This document shows positions 38,051 to 44,938 of a stretch of DNA of 64,000 nt, one piece after another. The notes below the pieces were generated by a model. That model saw only the letters and a program-made list of their open reading frames with translations, made no database searches and was not told the origin of the DNA. Made by a program: the position numbers and the translations under genes. Source of the DNA: Neptunicella marina. Lineage in GTDB: Bacteria > Pseudomonadota > Gammaproteobacteria > Enterobacterales > Alteromonadaceae. The stretch covers positions 372,001 to 436,000 of the forward strand of contig NZ_JACNEP010000002.1 in NCBI RefSeq assembly GCF_014270035.1. Reading direction: 5' to 3'. Position 1 is the first letter of the stretch, and every line of letters begins with the position of its first letter.

Positions 38051-38563
38051 ATGAAACAGTTTCTATTAATCACACTCTCTTTGATTATCAGTGGCTGCCT
38101 CGGCATGCCGGCGTCCGTTAAACCTGTCTCTGATTTCAACGTGCAAAAATACATGGGTAAATGGTACGAAATTGCCCGGCTGGATCATTCCTTTGAGGAG
38201 GGCTTGAGCCGGGTCACGGCGGAATATTCCCTGAAAGATGATGGTGGCGTATCGGTAGTAAACAGAGGATTTTCAGCATCTGAAAACCAATGGGAACAAG
38301 CCGAAGGTAAAGCCTATTTTGTAAACAGTCCCTCAGAGGGTTACTTAAAAGTCTCCTTTTTTGGGCCATTTTACGGTTCCTATGTGGTTTTTACGCTGAA
38401 CGATAACTACCAATATGCGTTTGTTTCGGGCCCCAACACCGATTACCTCTGGCTTTTAGCCCGCACACCTACCGTGAAAAAAGACGTTATCGATCTATTT
38501 GTTCAAAAAGCAAAAGAACGCGGCTTTGATACTGAGCGTTTAATTTATGTGGAGCAGGACTAG
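38051..38563 (+). CDS. blc: Outer-membrane lipocalin lipoprotein (Blc-like)
   Basis: The 170-aa protein has a lipoprotein signal with lipobox ISGC and the lipocalin signature YMGKWYEIARLDHSFE, followed by VTAEYSLKDDGGVSV and the closing segments YLKVSFFGPFYGSYVVF and YLWLLARTP. Bacterial lipocalins of this type sit in the outer membrane and bind lysophospholipids or other lipids. Length matches E. coli Blc (177 aa). No promoter was clearly seen. Confidence 0.92.
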   Translation: MKQFLLITLSLIISGCLGMPASVKPVSDFNVQKYMGKWYEIARLDHSFEEGLSRVTAEYSLKDDGGVSVVNRGFSASENQWEQAEGKAYFVNSPSEGYLKVSFFGPFYGSYVVFTLNDNYQYAFVSGPNTDYLWLLARTPTVKKDVIDLFVQKAKERGFDTERLIYVEQD

Positions 38564-38584
38564 AGCTGTGCTCTCAGCTATCAC

Positions 38585-39480
38585 ACTAAAGCCATCCATA
38601 GCTTTTTTCTCCCCGCGTCCATGCGGGGCGAGCCCCTTTTTTAGGGACAAAAAAGGAGCGAAAAAGTCCTACACTCCGCCGACTTTATTAACGTCAAAAA
38701 CAAACTGGCTTTAATTCGAAACGGCCAAAGGCAGCAATCCCTGCAAAGCGTTGGCCTTGGCTAAACATCCTGTTTAGCCATTCGAAAGCCCGCTTGTTTT
38801 TGCCTAAAAGTCAGAGTCGCAGGTTTGGTCAAGCGCTGCTTGAGATATTGGTGGTGTTGCTGCGCAACTAACCTTCCGTCATAGATTTTAAGTTGGGTGG
38901 CTGTATTGGCGACTTCAACAATTAGTTGAAGCTATCAAATTAAAGCCATGCATAGCTTTATTCTCCCCGCTTCCATGCGGGGCGAGCCCCTTTTTTAGGG
39001 ACAAAAAAGGAGCGAAAAAGTCCTACACTCCACCGACTTTATTAACGTCAAAAACAAACTTGCTTTAATTCGAAACGGCCAAAGGCAGCAATCCCTGCAA
39101 AGCATTGGCCTTGGCTAAACATCCTGTTTAGCCATTCGAAAGCCCGCTTGTTTTTGCCTAAAAGTCAGAGTCACAGGTTTGGTCAAGCGCTGCTAGATAA
39201 ATTGATGGAGTTGCTGCGCAACCAACCATTTGCATAGAAGTTAAGTTTGGGCGTCGCGCCAGCGACAAAATTTGGCTTCAAGCCTTACACTGTTCGATAT
39301 CATCCATAAGGTCTTTCACTCCACCGACTTTATTAACGCCAAAAACAAACTGGCTTTAATTCGAAACGGCCAAAGGCAGCAATCCATGCAAAGCATTGGC
39401 CTTGGCTAAACATCCAGTTTAGCCATTCGAAAGCCCGCTTGTTTTTGCCTAAAAGTCAGAGTCGCATTAAGTCAGGCTAC
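38585..39480 (+). repeat. Array of three A-type multi-hairpin repeats
   Basis: Copies lie at about 38585-38935, 38939-39295 and 39310-39475 (the third lacks the first ~80 bp). Copy 1 contains CCCCGC/GCGGGG (38611-38628), CCTTTTTT/AAAAAAGG around AGGGAC (38635-38656), and a three-way-junction-like fold. In that fold an outer stem (38696-38712 with 38785-38801) and TTCGAA/TTCGAA (38715, 38781) enclose two arms, GGCCAA/TTGGCC (38723-38756) and GGCTAAACA/TGTTTAGCC (38759-38779). The tail of copy 2 (39205-39275) is the reverse complement of the 3' part of the B-type repeats at 42-43.7 kb. No gene is seen in 38564-39831. Confidence 0.85.
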
Positions 39481-39573
39481 GCCTGCCTGGGTTATAAACC
39501 AAAACCTCAGAATCATAGACGCCCCAACCAACGAATATCTGTACATGCCAGCCCTGTTTCTCCACTATTCAGC

Positions 39574-39597
39574 AAAACGACCCAATCGGTCGTTTTT
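39574..39597 (+). terminator. Hairpin with T-run, probable terminator
   Basis: AAAACGACC (39574-39582) and GGTCGTTTT (39588-39596) form a perfect 9-bp stem around CAATC with T-rich 3' side. The sequence AAAACGACCCAATCG is repeated at about 39704 without its partner arm. Confidence 0.7.
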
Positions 39598-39733
39598 ATC
39601 CATCGATAAAATATTTTGAAATCGACTAACCCGCTCATTGGTAAAGCTTTTATTAATCTGATACTAATAGATCAAAGGACAAAAACGAGACAGGTTGGGG
39701 TAGAAAAACGACCCAATCGCTCACTATTAATTT

Positions 39734-39740
39734 GTTAGGT
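39734..39740 (+). other. Possible cassette left boundary (GTTAGGT core)
   Basis: GTTAGGT matches the GTTRRRY core of integron attachment sites and lies 92 bp before the DUF262 start, where the left junction of a cassette ending in the attC at 41461 would be expected. No full attC or attI fold is recognisable upstream of it, so this call is weak. Confidence 0.3.
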
Positions 39741-39831
39741 GAATGTGAGCATGCCCATGTTTGTGTGCTGAGCGAAAGAAAATAAGTTAATGTTATTCAA
39801 GAATATTTAATTGTATTACCAAAGGAAAAAT

Positions 39832-40881
39832 ATGAGCGATTCACCTGAAGAGAAAATGCTGAGTCTTTATCCTATTGACTATCCATTTGAAACATTGGTT
39901 AGCAGAATTAATGCAAATCCACCAAAGCTCAAGTTAGATCCAGAGTTTCAAAGAAAATACAAGTGGGATAAAGATGGCTGGGTGAGGTCATCAAGGTTTA
40001 TAGAGTCATGCTTAATGAGAATTCCGCTGCCTTCTTGCTATTTTGCTGAAGACGAAGGAAGTAAGCACCTCGTAATAGATGGATTGCAGCGCTTAACAAC
40101 TGTAAACCGATTTTTCAACGATGAATTCGCTCTTGAAGGGCTAACGATTTTTAAGGAGCTTGAAGGAAAAAAATTCTCTGAAATCGGTTCGTTTCAAACT
40201 GAACTTGAAACAACGACTATCAGGTGCATTGTTTTGAGGAAGGATAATCCAAAAAGCCTCATTAGAGAGATTTTTTCTAGGCTGAACCAAGGAGCGGTTG
40301 CGCTGACTGATCAAGAGATTCGTCACGCCATTTACTCTGGCTCGTTGGATTCTCTACTTTCTGAACTTGCTCAGGTGCCAGATATTGCTAGATTTGGCTT
40401 GGCTGAGAGTACAGAGGCTAAAAGCGGCTTGGAGCCTGAAGAACAAGTTCTCCGCTATTTTGCGTTCTCCGATGATAAAGCGCTCGATGGATTTGAAAGC
40501 AATCTAAAGAGTTTCTTGGATAATTATATGGAGGAGAAAAGCGCCTTGACGGATGAAGAGGTCGACGAGCACCGGAATAGATTTAACACAGCATTATCAC
40601 TGTGTAATGAAGTATTCGGCGATGATGTTTTTGTGAATCCTACTGCTGGTCGAAAACGAAAGGGTTTAGTTCATTATGATCTTGTAATGACCACTGTAGG
40701 TGAGCTTGATAGAGAATTAGCGATCGCAAAAAAAGATGAAATCAAACAGGCATATGCAAATCTGTGCGACAGTGACAACTTTCAAAGAACATTGTCCGGT
40801 GGGCTACATAATAAAGGTGCAATAGTCAGGAGGCGCTCGGAATGGAATCAATTGTTACAGGGCGTCATTGATGGAGTATAG
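39832..40881 (+). CDS. DUF262 (GmrSD N-terminal-like, ParB-fold) protein
   Basis: The 349-aa protein has the DUF262 signature in its first half: KLDPEFQRKYKWDKDGWVRS (about 33-52), SCLMRIPLPSCYF, the DGLQRLTT motif at residues 83-90 (equivalent of the DGQQR motif) and IFSRLNQGAVALTDQEIR. DUF262 is a ParB/Srx-fold domain found in GmrSD-type restriction systems, phage-defence proteins and toxin-antitoxin-like pairs, and may bind or hydrolyse nucleotides or cut DNA. The HNH-bearing DUF1524 domain of GmrSD is absent. The ATG at 39832 has AAGGA 5 bp upstream. It overlaps the HEPN gene by 11 bp. AT-rich composition and the attC downstream indicate acquisition as a cassette. Confidence 0.88.
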   Translation: MSDSPEEKMLSLYPIDYPFETLVSRINANPPKLKLDPEFQRKYKWDKDGWVRSSRFIESCLMRIPLPSCYFAEDEGSKHLVIDGLQRLTTVNRFFNDEFALEGLTIFKELEGKKFSEIGSFQTELETTTIRCIVLRKDNPKSLIREIFSRLNQGAVALTDQEIRHAIYSGSLDSLLSELAQVPDIARFGLAESTEAKSGLEPEEQVLRYFAFSDDKALDGFESNLKSFLDNYMEEKSALTDEEVDEHRNRFNTALSLCNEVFGDDVFVNPTAGRKRKGLVHYDLVMTTVGELDRELAIAKKDEIKQAYANLCDSDNFQRTLSGGLHNKGAIVRRRSEWNQLLQGVIDGV

Positions 40882-41455
40882 CGCCTTATACCAAAAATAT
40901 GAGGCTTTGCTTACAACTCTCAAAGAAATCATCGCACAATCGCAAGCGAGGGTATTGAGGGAAGCGCCTGACGACATTTTTTCAGAAAATATAAACTTCT
41001 TTGTTAAGTCATATCTGATAAATATTTGTACGTACCTTGAAGCATATCTTCAAGATGTTGCTCTCGAATACTCAGGTAGAGTTACTGTTCGATTAAAACA
41101 GGCAAATATACCTCACAATTTCTTATATGGAAAACTTGCTAAAGACATCAAAGAAAAAGAACTGAAATATGTTGATGCTTCCTATGCGTACACAAAAAAG
41201 GAGCTGTCAGATATTATCTCTGGAAATCCATATAAAACAATTAATGCATTTCGATTGATTGGCATTGATTTGGGATCCAGTGAAAAATTTGTAGAGCACA
41301 AGAACCTTGTTGGAACCATAGTTAATAAAAGAAATAACATTATTCACTACAACGATGAAGCTAGTGATATTTCATTTTCTGATTTGCTTGTGCATATAGA
41401 TGTGTTTCTTGAGTATATGCTTTCAATTGAGAGTCTACTGAGCGCAAGTGAATAA
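40871..41455 (+). CDS. HEPN-domain protein (MAE_28990/MAE_18760-like), predicted RNase effector
   Basis: The 194-aa helical protein has the HEPN catalytic motif RNNIIH at residues 154-159 (Rx4H), preceded by NKR and followed by a final amphipathic helix (LVHIDVFLEYMLSIESLL). The N-terminal half has the helix pattern of the RiboL-PSP/MAE_28990-type HEPN families (FFVKSYLINICTYLEAYLQDV). HEPN proteins with this motif are typically metal-independent RNases used as toxins or abortive-infection effectors. The start ATG at 40871 lies within the last codons of the DUF262 gene (11-bp overlap), so the pair is co-translated. In this family a DUF262 gene is a recurrent neighbour; which member regulates the other is unknown. 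Confidence 0.82.
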   Translation: MEYSALYQKYEALLTTLKEIIAQSQARVLREAPDDIFSENINFFVKSYLINICTYLEAYLQDVALEYSGRVTVRLKQANIPHNFLYGKLAKDIKEKELKYVDASYAYTKKELSDIISGNPYKTINAFRLIGIDLGSSEKFVEHKNLVGTIVNKRNNIIHYNDEASDISFSDLLVHIDVFLEYMLSIESLLSASE

Positions 41456-41460
41456 ATCAC

Positions 41461-41529
41461 ATAACAAAGCGCTACTGTCGGACAAATTTTCCGCTTCGCT
41501 CCAAATTTTCCACAGAGCGCGGCGTTAAC
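41461..41529 (+). other. attC-like integron recombination site
   Basis: The sequence opens with ATAACAAAGCGC and closes with GGCGTTAAC, with the invariant AAC and GTT of the R'' and R' boxes in place. Inner arms pair: GCGCT (41469-41473) with AGCGC (41516-41520), CTGT (41475-41478) with ACAG (41512-41515), and AAATTT (41484-41489) with AAATTT (41503-41508). Unpaired single bases and a CCGCTTCGCTCC terminal loop give the folded-bottom-strand look of attC sites. It sits 5 bp after the HEPN stop and 7 bp before the next gene. The R' core GTTAACA deviates from GTTRRRY at one position. No integrase gene is in the window. Confidence 0.75.
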
Positions 41530-41536
41530 ATTTACA

Positions 41537-41857
41537 ATGAATATCATTGAAAATAACAAGTGTGTTTTAGCTGTAACAACATGCATCCTGATGTTTGCTC
41601 TTCATATTCTCTATCTGGAATATTCTGGAGATCTCCGATTTTTGGATAATGAGCTGACATACGATGAAATGCATTGGTGGGAAGTAATCATTTTATTTAT
41701 TGGGCTCACTAGCACAATAACCGTATGGATTTCTTCAGTAATTCACTGCTTCAAAAACACAAGCAAGCTTATGAGTATTCTTATATTCCTCTTTTGGCCA
41801 CTGTCTTTTATTTACTATTGGGGTTTAGCACTCCTTAAAATTTTTAGGAACAATTAA
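41537..41857 (+). CDS. Small membrane protein, probable second cassette gene
   Basis: The 106-aa protein has three predicted membrane helices (about 9-28, 48-68 and 80-100), with a charged segment ELTYDEMHWWE between the first two. Its ATG is only 7 bp after the attC site, the usual position for a cassette gene, and no Shine-Dalgarno site is visible. A perfect terminator follows 29 bp after the stop. I do not recognise the family. No second attC is seen after it, so either it is the truncated last cassette or the downstream site was lost to repeat insertion. Confidence 0.68.
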   Translation: MNIIENNKCVLAVTTCILMFALHILYLEYSGDLRFLDNELTYDEMHWWEVIILFIGLTSTITVWISSVIHCFKNTSKLMSILIFLFWPLSFIYYWGLALLKIFRNN

Positions 41858-41886
41858 CTTAATATTCGATTGAATTTAGTTTCTTT

Positions 41887-41912
41887 AAAGCCAAGCGAAC
41901 GCTTGGCTTTTT
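41887..41912 (+). terminator. Rho-independent terminator after the cassette genes
   Basis: AAAGCCAAGCG and CGCTTGGCTTT form a perfect 11-bp stem around AA, followed by a T-rich tract. Near copies of this hairpin recur at about 42291 and 43374, each before TTTTCTG(C/A)GACTC, so it is also part of the repeat family. Confidence 0.92.
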
Positions 41913-41956
41913 CTTTTCTGAGACTCTATATCTCAAGCACTACATGACCCATTTTC

Positions 41957-42224
41957 CCCTCCACTGTGGCCAAGTTTTAATTCAGATAAGCAAACTGCCA
42001 GACGAGGCAGGGATGCCGAGTCAGCTGTGACAGAAAGGATGTGGATTTACAACGTTGGCAGTTTGCCTGAATTAAAAATTGAACAGACACAGTGCAGGGG
42101 TGCCGTTGGGTTCCAAGGGGGTTGCGGCAGCACAATCCCCTTGGTTGATGTCGCCAATGCGACGCCCAGGATTAACTTTTATGAAAAATAGCGGGTTGCG
42201 CAGCAATAACTCCACTCCCAACAA
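41957..42224 (+). repeat. B-type multi-hairpin repeat, copy B1
   Basis: A long imperfect hairpin (41957-42100) starts with CCACTGTGGCC and ends with GACACAGTGCAGGGG. Inside it GAC-GA-GGCA and TGCC-GA-GTC flank a GGGA loop. Next come CCAAGGGGGTTG/CAATCCCCTTGG (42113-42144), GTCGC/GCGAC and GTTGC/GCAA around GCA (about 42195). The short frames across it have no gene character. Confidence 0.85.
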
Positions 42225-42283
42225 AACTACAACTATTACTGGGGTCAGAGTTAACTTTAATCTTATCAATAATATTGCGCCCC

Positions 42284-42310
42284 AAAGCCAAGCTAAGGCT
42301 TGGCTTTTTC
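42284..42310 (+). terminator. Terminator-like hairpin within the repeat region
   Basis: AAAGCCAAGC and GCTTGGCTTT pair around TAAG and are followed by a T-rich tract. It is related to the hairpins at 41887 and 43374 and separates the B1 repeat from the inverted A-type copy. Confidence 0.7.
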
Positions 42311-42315
42311 TTTTC

Positions 42316-42521
42316 TGCGACTCGAACTTTTAGGAAAAAGCTGACTGATTTTCGAATGGCTAAACAGGATGTTTAGCCAAGGCCAATGCTTTGCATGGAC
42401 AGCTGCCTTTGGCCGGTTCGAATTAAAATCAGTTGGTTTTTTCCGTTAAAAAAGTTAGTGGAGCGAAAGAGCTTTACTTCGGGCCTCCTGCCCTTCGCCT
42501 TTCAGGCCGCACTGCAGTGCG
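42316..42521 (-). repeat. A-type repeat in reverse orientation, with T-type terminal hairpins
   Basis: Read on the minus strand, this repeats the A-type three-way fold: outer stem AAAATCAGT with ACTGATTTT (42425-42433 and 42344-42352), TTCGAA pairs, GGCCAA/TTGGCC (42381-42414) and GGCTAAACA/TGTTTAGCC (42358-42378). The outer stem differs from the copies at 38.7 kb by paired changes. Its far end carries GGGC/GCCC around CTCCT (42481-42493), GCCT/AGGC (42497-42507) and the palindrome CGCACTGCAGTGCG (42508-42521), the same order and loops as hairpins 4, 3 and 2 of the T repeats at 25 kb. It ends 58 bp before the next gene. Confidence 0.8.
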
Positions 42522-42579
42522 TTACAAAATTTAGTAGTTATGTTAGTAATACATTAACTTTCAAAAAAGGACTTAGATT

Positions 42580-42981
42580 GTGACAAAACATTTTTGTATT
42601 TTTCTTATTTTCAGTGCTTCATTATTTAGTCAGGCAAACGCAGATGAAGCAAGTCATCTGCGTAGCTGTGAGAGCGTTTACAATATCTCCATGGGTTCAT
42701 TCAGCATGGAGCAGGCAAAACAGTTTGCCCAGGCTATCAGCCCTGAATTAGCTGACCAACAAGAAAAGATTGCCACCGCAATATTTGAAGTAATGACATC
42801 GGAAGAATATAAGCACGAATATTCTAAGTCGATAGCCTCAATATTTTCAGAAGAGGAATGTATCAGACTTGCAGATATCCTTGCGGATCCTGTTTTAGAG
42901 AAATTCAGGGCAAACAAAGGGGCTTATTTTCAAAATATGTTAAAACTCGCACAGAAAATGATTGATGATAGATTGAAGTAA
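42580..42981 (+). CDS. Exported small hypothetical protein
   Basis: The 133-aa protein has a signal peptide (about 1-21, cut after SQANA) and an all-helical mature part with one pair of cysteines (LRSCESVY and EEECIRL). The C-terminal pattern PVLEKFRANKGAYFQNMLKL resembles DUF2059-like exported proteins but is not a firm match. The start is GTG at 42580 with AAGG 9 bp upstream. It stands alone between repeat blocks with its own terminator, in the manner of a mobile single gene. Confidence 0.72.
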   Translation: MTKHFCIFLIFSASLFSQANADEASHLRSCESVYNISMGSFSMEQAKQFAQAISPELADQQEKIATAIFEVMTSEEYKHEYSKSIASIFSEEECIRLADILADPVLEKFRANKGAYFQNMLKLAQKMIDDRLK

Positions 42982-43004
42982 AAAGCCCGCAGTGTGGGCT
43001 TTTT
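42981..43004 (+). terminator. Rho-independent terminator
   Basis: AAAAGCCC and GGGCTTTT pair around GCAGTGT directly at the stop codon of the exported protein gene. Confidence 0.9.
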
Positions 43005-43050
43005 CTTTTCGGTGACTCGAAATTACAAACACTGCTTGACCCCATTCTCC

Positions 43051-43320
43051 CCTCCACTGTGGCCAATTTTTAATTCAGATAAGTAAACTGCCAGACGAGG
43101 CAGGGATGCCGAGTCAGTTGCAACTGAAGGGATGTGGATTTGCAACGGTGGCAGTTTGCCTGAATTAAAAATTGAATAGCCACTGTGCGGGGTGCCGTTG
43201 GGTTCCAAGGGAATTGCGGCAGCACAATTCCCTTGGTTGATGTCGCCAATGCGACGCCCAAAATTAACTTTTATGACAAGTGGTTAGTTGCGCAGCAATA
43301 ACTCTACTCCCAACAAAACA
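43051..43320 (+). repeat. B-type multi-hairpin repeat, copy B2
   Basis: Same order of hairpins as B1: long hairpin 43051-43193, then CCAAGGGAATTG (43205-43216) with CAATTCCCTTGG (43225-43236), then GTCGC/GCGAC and a GTTGC-type hairpin. The outer arm CCACTGTGGCC is matched by ATAGCCACTGTG on the other side, while B3 has a different matched pair there. The palindrome CAGTTGCAACTG lies inside the loop region. Confidence 0.85.
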
Positions 43321-43373
43321 ACAACTATTACTTAGGCCAAAGTTAACTTAAATTTTCTCAAATATATCGCCCC

Positions 43374-43402
43374 TAAAGCCAAGCGAACGCTTGGTTTTTT
43401 CT
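43374..43402 (+). terminator. Terminator-like hairpin between B2 and B3
   Basis: AAAGCCAAGCG and CGCTTGGTTTT pair around AA with a T-run; one G-T mismatch relative to the 41887 copy. Confidence 0.65.
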
Positions 43403-43443
43403 TTTCTGCGACTCGAAATTACAAACACTGCATGACCCATATT

Positions 43444-43720
43444 CCCCTGCACTGTGTCTGTTCAATTTTTAATTCAGATAAGCAAATTGCCAGACGAGGC
43501 AGGAATGCCGAGTCAGTTGCAACTGAAAGGACGTGGATTTACAGCGCTGGCAGTTTGCCTGAATTAAAAATTGAACAGACACAGTGCAGGGGTGCCGTTG
43601 GGTTCCAAGGGAATTGCGGCAGCACAATTCCCTTGGTTGATGTCGCCAATGCGACGCCCAAGATTAACTTTTATGACAAATAGCTGGTTGCGCAGCAACA
43701 ACTCCACTCCCAACAAAGCA
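43444..43720 (+). repeat. B-type multi-hairpin repeat, copy B3, with a perfect 34-bp inverted repeat
   Basis: The arms 43444-43477 and 43559-43592 are exactly complementary over 34 bp, starting CCCCTGCACTGTGTCTG and ending CAGACACAGTGCAGGGG. The pairing continues imperfectly inward to GCCA/TGGC. The same secondary hairpins as in B1 and B2 follow: CCAAGGGAATTG/CAATTCCCTTGG, GTCGC/GCGAC and GTTGC/GCAAC around GCA. Confidence 0.88.
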
Positions 43721-43728
43721 ACTCCCAC

Positions 43729-43754
43729 AAAAAAGCCCGCATTGCGGGCTTTTT
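43729..43754. terminator. Bidirectional terminator
   Basis: AAAAAGCCCGC and GCGGGCTTTTT pair around ATT with A and T runs on both sides. It closes the repeat region and serves the convergent membrane-protein gene ending at 43779. Confidence 0.92.
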
Positions 43755-43778
43755 AATAACTATCACTATTGAGAAATT

Positions 43779-44438
43779 TTACTTCTCAAACTCCTTCAAT
43801 GCTTCCAGCTCCTTTGCAGCTTTCAGCGTTTGGTCACCTACCCCTTGCATCAGCCATTTCACCATGGGTTTGTCCACATTCTCTGGTGAAAAGTAACGGT
43901 ATAACCAGGCTGCAACTAACGCTAATAACACTGATACAACCAACTGCGCTTTTAACCAGGCGGGGTTGGCAATTTCCACCATATCCACACCAAACAAACT
44001 TTGTGCGCCAATCAACATAAAAGCAAAGTAGAAAGGCAATACCATCAGTGAGGTTTTGATATTAAACAAGGCTGATAAACGAATGTTGTTTAAATCGGTT
44101 TGTACCTCGACTACCGGCTTGGCGTAATCCAGCGCTTTGATTTTTACAATCTGACCAATAGCGCCAATGGTTAAGCTAATCGACCACAGCATCACTGCCA
44201 CACCGGCCGCCATCATATAAAGTTTGTCCTGATGTGAGCCAACAAAATAACCTAAACACACCGTAATCAGTACACTTAACGCTGCCGTCCACTGGTTTAA
44301 GCTTAAGTAACCACGCAATTTATCCTGCGCTTTTTGCGATTTAATTTCTTTCAGCGCTAAGGTGTTCACTTTCACGCTTTGTTCAATTTGAGCTTCCTGA
44401 GCAGCCCACATATCCGTTAATTTTTGAATATCGTTCAT
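43779..44438 (-). CDS. Four-helix membrane protein coupled to the ECF sigma factor
   Basis: The 219-aa protein has a hydrophilic N-terminal helix region (DIQKLTDMWAAQEAQIEQSV), four predicted membrane helices (about 50-70, 78-100, 135-165 and 180-198) and a charged cytosolic tail. It starts one base after the sigma factor stop codon, with AGGAG 7 bp upstream of the ATG at 44438. The position suggests it controls the sigma factor as a membrane-bound anti-sigma or regulator, but the zinc-containing anti-sigma motif HxxxCxxC is absent, so this is inference. Confidence 0.75.
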   Translation of the reverse strand: MNDIQKLTDMWAAQEAQIEQSVKVNTLALKEIKSQKAQDKLRGYLSLNQWTAALSVLITVCLGYFVGSHQDKLYMMAAGVAVMLWSISLTIGAIGQIVKIKALDYAKPVVEVQTDLNNIRLSALFNIKTSLMVLPFYFAFMLIGAQSLFGVDMVEIANPAWLKAQLVVSVLLALVAAWLYRYFSPENVDKPMVKWLMQGVGDQTLKAAKELEALKEFEK

Positions 44439-44439
44439 G

Positions 44440-44934
44440 CTACTTCTCCTCATTAAATTCTTTTGCCAGTTTTTGTTTTATGCGCGATAGCTTGGTGCTT
44501 ACATTGCTGCTACTGATATTCAGTACGTCGGCTATCGCGTCATAATCCAATCCGTCTAAATGCATAATCATCAGGGCTCTGTCTAACTTATCCAGCTGTT
44601 GTAACAGTTGCTGGATTTGAATCATCAGCTCTTCAGAGCCCCCTTGTGTTTCTGCTTCAACAAATACCTCTTCGGCAGAACTAAAGGTGTTTTTGCGTGC
44701 CATGTCGCTGCGTAAAAACGAAATCGCGGTGTTCAGTGCAATGCGGTAAACCCAGGTGCTTTGTGCAAAGTTCGGGTCGTAATTTTCTGCCGAACGCCAA
44801 AGCTGTAGTGTCATGTCCTGAATCAAATCCCGTCTGTCCTCATTGCAGTAGCTGTAACTGCGGGCAATTTTGTACAAAATACCTTTATGCCGCGCCAGTA
44901 GAGCTTCGAACTGTTTTTCCTTTGCCGGACTCAT
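44440..44934 (-). CDS. ECF-type RNA polymerase sigma factor
   Basis: The 164-aa protein has sigma region 2 (LARHKGILYKIARSYSY, DRRDLIQDMTLQLW, STWVYRIALNTAISFLR) and region 4 (LDKLDRALMIMHLDGLDYDAIADVLNISSSNVSTKLSRIKQKL with a helix-turn-helix), and lacks regions 1 and 3, as expected for an extracytoplasmic-function sigma factor. It is co-transcribed with the membrane protein downstream. The signal and regulon are unknown; a self-recognised promoter was not identified. Confidence 0.9.
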   Translation of the reverse strand: MSPAKEKQFEALLARHKGILYKIARSYSYCNEDRRDLIQDMTLQLWRSAENYDPNFAQSTWVYRIALNTAISFLRSDMARKNTFSSAEEVFVEAETQGGSEELMIQIQQLLQQLDKLDRALMIMHLDGLDYDAIADVLNISSSNVSTKLSRIKQKLAKEFNEEK

Positions 44935-44938
44935 AGGC

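Noticed and set aside
38585..39480. The A repeats as a CRISPR array
   Set aside because: The units are ~350 bp and hairpin-rich, with no short repeat plus unique spacer pattern and no cas genes in the window.
41957..43720. B-type repeats as very long attC sites
   Set aside because: Their ends lack the AAC and GTT cores of attC, and the copies are neither consistently placed after genes nor of attC-like internal order.
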